From contig JAHFQG010000032.1 in assembly GCA_023266415.1 (NCBI GenBank), forward strand, positions 1-10,683: a stretch of DNA of 10,683 nt, given 5' to 3'. The first letter of the stretch is position 1. Every line of letters begins with the position of its first letter. Below the pieces are notes generated by a model that searched no databases, was not told where the DNA came from, and worked only from the letters and a program-made list of their open reading frames with translations. A program made the translations under genes and the position numbers. This DNA is from Francisellaceae bacterium. Lineage in GTDB: Bacteria > Pseudomonadota > Gammaproteobacteria > Berkiellales > Berkiellaceae. This document shows, piece by piece, positions 5,318-10,683 of this stretch.

Positions 5318-6553
5318 TCACACAAAGAGTTGTCCCTTCACCACCGTATAAATCACCCGCCCAGGTAGCTCCCAGCCGAGAAAAGGGGTATTATGCCCAG
5401 CGCTTTTTAGGGTTTTAGGGCTGACAGTCCAGGCAGCGGTGGGATCATACACACAACAATCGGCCTGCATCCCCACCTTCAATTGGCCCACCGATTGTCG
5501 TAATACGTGGGCCGGAGTCGCTGTCAGCGCCTTGAGCAGCGTTGGAAACGGAATATCATCACTCAAATGGTGCGCCAAAGCCAACAGCGTGTCAAACCCA
5601 GAAATACCTGGGATAGTCTCCCCAAAAGGGGCTAATTTAGCGGTGGCATCTAAGGGATGGTGATCACTCGAAATCACCCCAATCACCCCGTCTCGCACCG
5701 CCTCCCTCAAGGCCATACAATCCCGCTCCGACCGAAAAGGAGGGTGAACATGCGCATTGGCATGAAAACCTAACAAAGCGGTTTCCGTTAGCCATAAATG
5801 CGCCATGCTCACACCCGCTGTCACCGGCTGATTTTTCTTCAACGCCTGAGTGAAGATATCCACACTTTGGGCACACGACAAATGCGCAAAATGCGCTCGA
5901 ACCCCCGTTTCTTGAATAAGCAACAAATGCTGTACCAGCGCCGTGGTTTCTGCCGTGGTGGGAATGCCAATCAACCCCAAACGCGTGCTCACCTGCCATT
6001 CATGCGCTACCCCCCCCTGACTTAACGAAGGGTGATTGGGATAAATAACCACCAATAAATCAAATGTGGCCGCATAAGCATAACAATCGCGTAACACACT
6101 CAAAGAAGACATGCTCTGCCCTTGACTAAAGGCCACAGCGCCTGCTTCTTGTAAGGCAGTTAAATCAGCCAGTTGATGGTTCCCATGCGTCAAAGCCCCT
6201 ATGGGTAAAATAGACAAAGGCGTTTTGGGTTCCCGACATTTATGAATGGCTTCTGGCGTATCTAAGGGCATGTAGGCACTGGGAGCAACCCCCACCGTGG
6301 TGATCCCTCCTCGTAAAGCCGCTTCCAGTTCTTTCAAGCCCTTGGGCGCTTGTTCAGCATACAGATGTGTGCTCATATCCACCAACCCAGGCAAAATCCA
6401 TTGATCTGCTACATCCAATACTGTATCGGGTTTAAACCCAACCGGGGCCATTCCAAAACTCACAAAAATTCCGTCGGCTATATGTACATCCAGGATATCA
6501 TTCCGGCCTGTGGCGGGACATAATACTCGACCATTTTTTAAAGTTAGCAACAT
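5318..6553 (-). CDS. pyrC': Dihydroorotase-like protein lacking metal ligands (PyrC'/PyrX type)
   Basis: Amidohydrolase-fold homologue of class I dihydroorotase, probably a structural partner of the neighbouring aspartate transcarbamoylase rather than an enzyme. The 411-residue length is normal. The usual D-x-H-x-H-x-R segment reads D59-M-S61-T-H63-L-Y65, so the first zinc His and the substrate Arg are gone. The expected Asp after AFS is Q144, and the His expected before the Glu/Asp pair is probably Y171 (VVIYPNH). H224 (AHLS) and D297 (SSDHHP) remain. This matches the known inactive PyrC' of Pseudomonas, which is needed to assemble its ATCase dodecamer. ATG 6553 is preferred, four bases after the pyrB stop with GGA upstream; GTG/TTG-type starts inside pyrB are less likely. 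The stop lies two bases from element copy 2, so a short C-terminal change is possible. Confidence 0.88.
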   Translation of the reverse strand: MLLTLKNGRVLCPATGRNDILDVHIADGIFVSFGMAPVGFKPDTVLDVADQWILPGLVDMSTHLYAEQAPKGLKELEAALRGGITTVGVAPSAYMPLDTPEAIHKCREPKTPLSILPIGALTHGNHQLADLTALQEAGAVAFSQGQSMSSLSVLRDCYAYAATFDLLVVIYPNHPSLSQGGVAHEWQVSTRLGLIGIPTTAETTALVQHLLLIQETGVRAHFAHLSCAQSVDIFTQALKKNQPVTAGVSMAHLWLTETALLGFHANAHVHPPFRSERDCMALREAVRDGVIGVISSDHHPLDATAKLAPFGETIPGISGFDTLLALAHHLSDDIPFPTLLKALTATPAHVLRQSVGQLKVGMQADCCVYDPTAAWTVSPKTLKSAGHNTPFLGWELPGRVIYTVVKGQLFV

Positions 6554-6557
6554 AACG

Positions 6558-7484
6558 TTATTCCAATAAAGACAAAATGGCCATTCGGATCGCAATACCA
6601 TTGGTCACTTGGTCTAAAATAACCGCCTGAGGACCATCCGCAATTTCTGATTGAATTTCTACTCCCCGATTAATAGGGCCTGGGTGAATAATTAAAGCAT
6701 CGGGGTTGGCATACCGTAACGTTTTTTCAGTCAGGCCATATTCTCGATAAAATGCATCGGTTTCAGGGAGCAGAGTGCCTTGCATTCGCTCCATTTGCAA
6801 TCGTAACATCATAATCACATCGACCCCGGCCAGCCCTTCTTGTAGGGTATGAAACACACGTACTCCCAACGATTCTACTTGAGCCGGTAATAAAGTTTTG
6901 GGCGCAATCACCCGAATTTCACCCGCATGAAGTAAATGTAAAGCCTGAATTTGTGAACGAGCTACCCGAGAATGCAACACATCCCCCACAATGGCAAAAC
7001 ATAAATCTTGAAAAGGCTCTGAACGGTGTTTTCGAACAGTGTACATATCTAACATGGCTTGGGTTGGGTGTGCGTGTCGACCATCACCGGCATTAATGAT
7101 CCGAATATGCGGCTGTACCTGTTCAGCAATAAAATGCGCAGCCCCCGACGTAGGGTGTCGTACCACAAAATAATCACATTGCATGGCTTCTAAGTTGCGT
7201 ACCGTATCTCGCAACGTTTCTCCTTTTTTGGCAGAAGAATGACCCATATCTAAATTTAAAATATGAGCGCCCAATTTTTTGGCAGCCAATTCAAAAGTAG
7301 AACGAGTTCGAGTACTGGCTTCAAAAAACAGAGTGGCAACAATTTTGCCGTCTAACTTGGATGTTGTTTTAATGGTACCGGTTGTCGGTTCAAAAAAACC
7401 ATCAGCGGTGTCCATAATATGCATTAAATGATTTTTTTGAAGGCCTTCAAGTGTTAAAAAATGTCTGAAAGGCGCAAGCAACAT
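6558..7484 (-). CDS. pyrB: Aspartate carbamoyltransferase catalytic subunit
   Basis: Condenses carbamoyl phosphate with L-aspartate in the first committed step of pyrimidine synthesis. The 308 residues include the carbamoyl-phosphate loop S57-T-R-T-R61, the S84-A-K-K87-G-E loop, R109-H-P-T, H139-P-T-Q142, R173 in HSRVARS, the aspartate-binding R228-x-Q230, and H267-P-G-P-I-N-R, so the active site looks complete. The ATG at 7484 has AGGA seven bases upstream, overlapping the yqgF stop codon (TAGGA). No regulatory pyrI follows; instead the next gene, four bases on, is the metal-ligand-poor dihydroorotase homologue. That arrangement is typical of class A (PyrB-PyrC') ATCases. Confidence 0.96.
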   Translation of the reverse strand: MLLAPFRHFLTLEGLQKNHLMHIMDTADGFFEPTTGTIKTTSKLDGKIVATLFFEASTRTRSTFELAAKKLGAHILNLDMGHSSAKKGETLRDTVRNLEAMQCDYFVVRHPTSGAAHFIAEQVQPHIRIINAGDGRHAHPTQAMLDMYTVRKHRSEPFQDLCFAIVGDVLHSRVARSQIQALHLLHAGEIRVIAPKTLLPAQVESLGVRVFHTLQEGLAGVDVIMMLRLQMERMQGTLLPETDAFYREYGLTEKTLRYANPDALIIHPGPINRGVEIQSEIADGPQAVILDQVTNGIAIRMAILSLLE

Positions 7485-7493
7485 AGGATTTTC

Positions 7494-7907
7494 CTAAAGT
7501 TCTGACAAAAAACTTTCCAAAATAATAACAGCCGATAGGGTATCAAGCTCCCCTTTGCTGGGATGACGGGCATGATGTTCTAAAAACCATTGTTCGGCGG
7601 CTTGAGTGGTGAGTCGTTCATCGATACAATGGCTGGGTTTATGGTAACGTTCTTCAAGTTGTTTGGCAAAATGTCGGGCACGATGGGCCATATCACTCAT
7701 AGATCCGTCCATGTTCAAGGGTAATCCAATAACCAGTGTGGTGGGTTGCCAGTCTTCTATGAGGGTATCTAAGACTTTCCAGTCAGGGATGCCATTTTGG
7801 GCCGTAAGAGTGGTAAGCGGGCTGGCGGTGCCTGTAATAGTTTGACCAACGGCTACCCCCATGTGTTTTAGGCCGAAATCAAACCCTAAGAGCAGCTGAT
7901 TAGGCAT
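7494..7907 (-). CDS. ruvX: RuvX/YqgF, RNase H-fold nuclease (putative Holliday junction resolvase / 16S rRNA processing)
   Basis: Small RNase H-fold nuclease of the YqgF family, linked to 5' maturation of 16S rRNA and earlier proposed as an alternative Holliday junction resolvase. The 137-residue length is standard. The acidic catalytic residues are visible: D10 in GFDFGLKHMG, E97 in DERLTT and D122 in ELDTLSAVIIL. The substrate-site motif GLPLNMDGS (61-69) is also present. The start ATG lies inside the last codons of yqgE (8-bp overlap), which implies translational coupling; its own ribosome site is weak (GTGGG). It is followed by pyrB after nine bases. The yqgE-yqgF-pyrB order is common in gammaproteobacteria. 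Confidence 0.94.
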   Translation of the reverse strand: MPNQLLLGFDFGLKHMGVAVGQTITGTASPLTTLTAQNGIPDWKVLDTLIEDWQPTTLVIGLPLNMDGSMSDMAHRARHFAKQLEERYHKPSHCIDERLTTQAAEQWFLEHHARHPSKGELDTLSAVIILESFLSEL

Positions 7908-8466
7908 GACCCACTTCTAATACCATACGGCTTAATTCTACGCCCGCCAATTGGGCGGCGGCTCGCCAGCGATCTTGAACGGGGACATCAAATAATAAAT
8001 CAGGGTCGGCAGGACAACACAGCCAAACATTGTTGGCAATTTCTTGCTCTAACTGCCCAGCTTCCCAGTCTGCATACCCTAAAGTAACAATACTGTCTTT
8101 GGGACCTTTGTTTTTGGCAATGGCTTCTAAAATATCACGGGAGGTGGTGATACTCAGAGAATCGTGCAACGATAAAGAAGATTCCCAATGTTTTCGGGTT
8201 GGGCGGTGCAGCACAAAGCCCCTTTGCCGTTGAGTTGGCCCTCCAGCAAAAATGGGTTGAGAGGCATATTTGGAGGCACAATTGGTGATGCCTAAATTGA
8301 ATAAAATATCGGTTAAAGATAATTGCGTGGGGTGGTTCACAACCAGGCCCATGGCACCTTTAGAGGAGTGCTCGCAGATATAAGTAACAGAGCGAAAGAA
8401 ATCTGGATCTTCTAGCTGAGGCATGGCAATGAGAAAGTAATGCTTTAAAGAGGTACACCGACGCAT
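7900..8466 (-). CDS. yqgE: YqgE/AlgH family protein (UPF0301)
   Basis: Member of the UPF0301 (YqgE/AlgH) family, whose biochemical role is not settled. AlgH was named for an effect on alginate regulation in Pseudomonas. The 188-residue protein shows the family landmarks in order: HYFLIAMPQLEDPDF near the start, YICEHSSKGAMGLVVNHP, FAGGPTQRQRGFVLH, TTSRDILEAI, LGYADWEAGQLEQEI, and a C-terminal GHA. The ATG at 8466 gives an N-terminus a few residues longer than in E. coli, and no Shine-Dalgarno sequence is seen before it. It appears to be the first gene of the yqgE-ruvX-pyrB-pyrC' operon, after a 200-bp gap behind fba. Confidence 0.93.
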   Translation of the reverse strand: MRRCTSLKHYFLIAMPQLEDPDFFRSVTYICEHSSKGAMGLVVNHPTQLSLTDILFNLGITNCASKYASQPIFAGGPTQRQRGFVLHRPTRKHWESSLSLHDSLSITTSRDILEAIAKNKGPKDSIVTLGYADWEAGQLEQEIANNVWLCCPADPDLLFDVPVQDRWRAAAQLAGVELSRMVLEVGHA

Positions 8467-8497
8467 ATTATGAGGGCCAAAAAAACGAATACAAAGG

Positions 8498-8503
8498 AGT
8501 ATA
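8498..8503 (-). promoter_or_regulatory. Candidate -10 box upstream of yqgE
   Basis: On the minus strand TATACT lies about 30 bp before the yqgE ATG, but no good -35 is found 16-18 bp upstream. Two perfect TATAAT hexamers on the same strand (8567-8572 and 8612-8617) also lack -35 partners. One of the three probably serves the operon, but the sequence alone does not say which. Confidence 0.25.
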
Positions 8504-8633
8504 CCCGCAAAAAAGAAGAAAAGGTACCCCCTAAAATAAGTTAACTAACATTACTCCCTGGAGAGCATTATATGTTGGGTTGGTTTTCTAACTGTGTGTC
8601 GATGGTAATACATTATACCTCACAAATTAGGAA

Positions 8634-8662
8634 TGCTATGCCTATATTGTTAGGTTATAGCA
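8634..8662 (-). terminator. Possible terminator hairpin after fba
   Basis: TGCTAT (8634-8639) and ATAGCA (8657-8662) form a 6-bp outer stem, with CCT (8641-8643) and AGG (8652-8654) extending it inside. It begins four bases after the fba stop in the transcript direction and is followed by TTCCTAATTTG. The stem is AT-rich and the T-run broken, so termination would be weak. Confidence 0.35.
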
Positions 8663-8666
8663 GGGT

Positions 8667-9707
8667 CTAATGCTGGTACTGTCCTACCATCTTTTCCAGT
8701 GACAATACTTGAATTTTAGAAGCCCAACCGGCTGTGCCAAAGGCTTTGTACCGCTCTTCACAAATAGCCTGCATGGCTTTAATGGTCTCGCCCAAATATC
8801 GACGGGGGTCGAACTCTTCTGGGTGATCAGCCAAATACTGCCGAATAGCCCCCGTGGACGCTAGCCGTAAATCGGTGTCAATGTTCACCTTACGTACCCC
8901 ATGTTTGATGCCTTCCACAATTTCAGCCACAGGCACCCCATATGTTTCCGTTATTTTCCCCCCAAATCGGTTAATAATAGCTAGCCATTCTTGAGGAACC
9001 GACGACGATCCATGCATCACCAAATGCGTGTTCGGAATTTTGGCATGAATGGCTTTAATGTGATTGATATCCAGAATATCACCCGTGGGCGGACGTTTGA
9101 ACTTATAAGCCCCATGGCTCGTACCAATGGCAATGGCCAAGGCATCTACCCCCGTGTCTTGCACAAATCGACCGGCTTCATCCGGATCGGTCAACAGCAT
9201 ATCGTGGGTTAATACCCCCTCTGCCCCTGAGCCGTCTTCTTTACTCGCACTTTTGGTTTCCAATGAGCCCAAACAACCCAATTCCCCTTCCACCGAGACT
9301 CCACAGGCATGCGCCATATCCACCACACGGCGAGTAACCGCCACGTTATAAGCATAATCAGCCGGAGTCTTCATATCTTCTTTTAAAGATCCATCCATCA
9401 TCACCGATGAAAATCCCAGTTGAATAGACCGCAAACACACACCAGGAGAAGCCCCATGATCTTGATGCATACAAACTGGAATATGTGGAAACTCTTCAAT
9501 AGCCGCCAACATTAAATGGCGTAAAAAGGGGGCCCCTGCATATTTTCGCGCCCCAGCCGACGCTTGAATAATAACCGGACTATCGGTTTTATGCGCTGCA
9601 GCCATAATAGCCCGCATTTGCTCTAAATTGTTCACGTTAAAAGCAGGCACACCATACTGATGTTCCGCAGCATGATCTAATAATTGACGTAAAGAAATAA
9701 TGGCCAT
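8667..9707 (-). CDS. fba: Fructose-1,6-bisphosphate aldolase, class II
   Basis: Zinc-dependent aldolase that splits fructose 1,6-bisphosphate into dihydroxyacetone phosphate and glyceraldehyde 3-phosphate, or joins them in gluconeogenesis. The 346 residues fit the long class II subtype (Fba/CbbA-like) that begins [23 protein letters not shown]. Visible active-site elements are H81-Q-D83-H84 (D83 catalytic, H84 metal), E140-G-E142-L-G, H198 in GTSHGAYK, H232-G-S-S-S, and NIDTDLR (275-281). The ATG at 9707 has AAGGA eight bases upstream, in the 21-bp gap after pyk, so the two genes are probably cotranscribed. Assignment is secure. Confidence 0.96.
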   Translation of the reverse strand: MAIISLRQLLDHAAEHQYGVPAFNVNNLEQMRAIMAAAHKTDSPVIIQASAGARKYAGAPFLRHLMLAAIEEFPHIPVCMHQDHGASPGVCLRSIQLGFSSVMMDGSLKEDMKTPADYAYNVAVTRRVVDMAHACGVSVEGELGCLGSLETKSASKEDGSGAEGVLTHDMLLTDPDEAGRFVQDTGVDALAIAIGTSHGAYKFKRPPTGDILDINHIKAIHAKIPNTHLVMHGSSSVPQEWLAIINRFGGKITETYGVPVAEIVEGIKHGVRKVNIDTDLRLASTGAIRQYLADHPEEFDPRRYLGETIKAMQAICEERYKAFGTAGWASKIQVLSLEKMVGQYQH

Positions 9708-9728
9708 TCCGACTTTCCTTAAAATAAG

Positions 9729-10683
9729 TTATTCAACTGGTAAAATTTTCATTGCATTGGCACCACCAAGCTTGCCTAAAGCCTCTCCCTTGGTGATGAG
9801 CACCCGATCTCCCACCGATACAAATTTTTTCTCTTTAAGCAATGCAATGGCACGGAGGGAGATATCCCAAGGATTGCCCAATGTTACATCAAACGCTAAA
9901 GGATGTACCCCACAATAAAGCGACATATATCCTAACACTTTGGGGTGCCGACTAAGGGCAAAAATAGGCACTTGGGTTTTCACTCGGGACATCCACAAAG
10001 GGGTGGAACCCGATTCCGTTAACGTAATAATGGCATTTAATTCGATATGCTGCGCTGCATAAAGTGCGGCTAGGGCAATGGTTTCATCGATTCGCTGAAT
10101 GGTGCGATGCGATTGATGGCGTGTCACCTTCGTATGCCGTCTTTTTTCAGCCGCGACACAAATATCATGCATGACTTGAATAACCAACACAGGATGCTCT
10201 CCTGTGGCTGTCTCAGCCGATAACATCACCGCATCAGTGCCATCTAAGACAGCATTGGCGACATCCGATACCTCCGCCCGGGTGGGAATGGCATTGTGGA
10301 TCATGGATTCCATCATCTGAGTGGCAGTAATCACTGCTTTGTCGCGTGCTAAGGCCCGTCGGATAAGGATTTTTTGAATACCCGGTAACTCCGCATACCC
10401 CACTTCTACCCCTAAGTCCCCTCGGGCCACCATGATGGCATCCGATGCGTCAATAATGGCATCCATGTCTTGAATGGCTTCCACCCGCTCTATTTTGGCA
10501 ATCACATGCGCATGACTGCCCGCTGAACGCAGTTAAGCCCGGGCTTCTTTTACATCTTTGGCACTGCGTACAAAAGAAAGCGGTACATAATCTACCCCCC
10601 AGGCTGCTAAGGTTTCAATGTCTTTTTTGTCTTTGTCTGTCAGCGCATTGGCAGATAGCCCCCCCCCACGAAGATTTAACCCT
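9729..10683 (-). pseudogene. pyk: Pyruvate kinase, partial at window edge and interrupted by an in-frame TAA
   Basis: Pyruvate kinase converts phosphoenolpyruvate and ADP to pyruvate and ATP. The window holds the last two thirds or so of the gene; its 5' end lies beyond 10683. Reading the minus strand in one frame from the edge gives NLRGGGLSANALTDKD, then WGVDYVPLSFVRSAKDVKEARA, a TAA at 10533-10535, then LRSAGSHAHVIAKIERVEAI, and on to ILPVE. The frame is the same on both sides, so this is a single nonsense codon, most simply TTA (Leu) changed to TAA. The 258-codon stretch after GTG 10505 keeps IAKIE, MVARGDLGVE, the ITATQMMESM signature and the C-terminal effector domain, but alone lacks the N-terminal part of the barrel. 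No ribosome site is seen before that GTG. Either pyk is inactive here or the base is a sequencing error. Codon use does not otherwise look decayed. Confidence 0.85.

Noticed and set aside
5664..5999. Minus-strand 111-codon ORF within the dihydroorotase-like gene
   Set aside because: Shadow frame of pyrC', which is continuous and conserved across the region.
8470..8544. Plus-strand 24-codon lysine-rich mini-ORF (MRAKKTNTKEY...)
   Set aside because: No Shine-Dalgarno site, very short, and its composition follows from the A-rich strand opposite the yqgE leader.
10505..10535. GTG 10505 as the genuine start of a short pyruvate kinase
   Set aside because: Conserved pyruvate kinase sequence continues upstream in frame, and no ribosome site precedes the GTG; it is better read as an interrupted full-length gene.

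Overview
The window reads as chromosomal DNA of a gammaproteobacterium. The evidence is the gene order petA-petB-petC-sspA-sspB, the cluster yqgE-yqgF-pyrB-pyrC' with a zinc-ligand-poor dihydroorotase homologue, the pyk-fba pair, and an SspA that keeps the enterobacterial-type PHPP segment. I would guess a Legionellales-like or Pseudomonas-like background of moderate GC. This placement rests on remembered family features and gene order, not on a search.

Layout. Plus strand, 1-4370: the 3' part of a LytM/M23 metallopeptidase, then a compact cytochrome bc1 operon (Rieske protein, cytochrome b, cytochrome c1), then sspA and sspB (RNA-polymerase-associated stringent starvation protein and ClpXP adaptor). 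Adjacent genes overlap or lie within 41 bp. Middle, 4371-5317: a tRNA-Ser(GGA) gene flanked by two inverted copies of a non-coding, MITE-like element. Minus strand, 5318-10683, read right to left: pyk (interrupted), fba, a 200-bp gap, then yqgE, yqgF/ruvX, pyrB and the dihydroorotase-like pyrC'.

How the genes work together. PetABC form the quinol:cytochrome c oxidoreductase of the inner membrane. SspA and SspB act in stress transcription and SsrA-tag proteolysis. PyrB and the PyrC'-like partner probably form an aspartate transcarbamoylase holoenzyme for pyrimidine synthesis. Fba and Pyk belong to lower glycolysis.

The region is mostly conserved housekeeping DNA, and I did not find a wholly new multi-gene system. 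What stands out is: (i) the element pair, with 17-bp perfect terminal inverted repeats, an exact 9-bp target duplication on one copy only, and an internal 19-bp tandem array of six units in one copy and three in the other; (ii) an in-frame TAA inside pyk; (iii) a dihydroorotase homologue missing several metal ligands; (iv) a PVWY instead of PEWY motif in cytochrome b.
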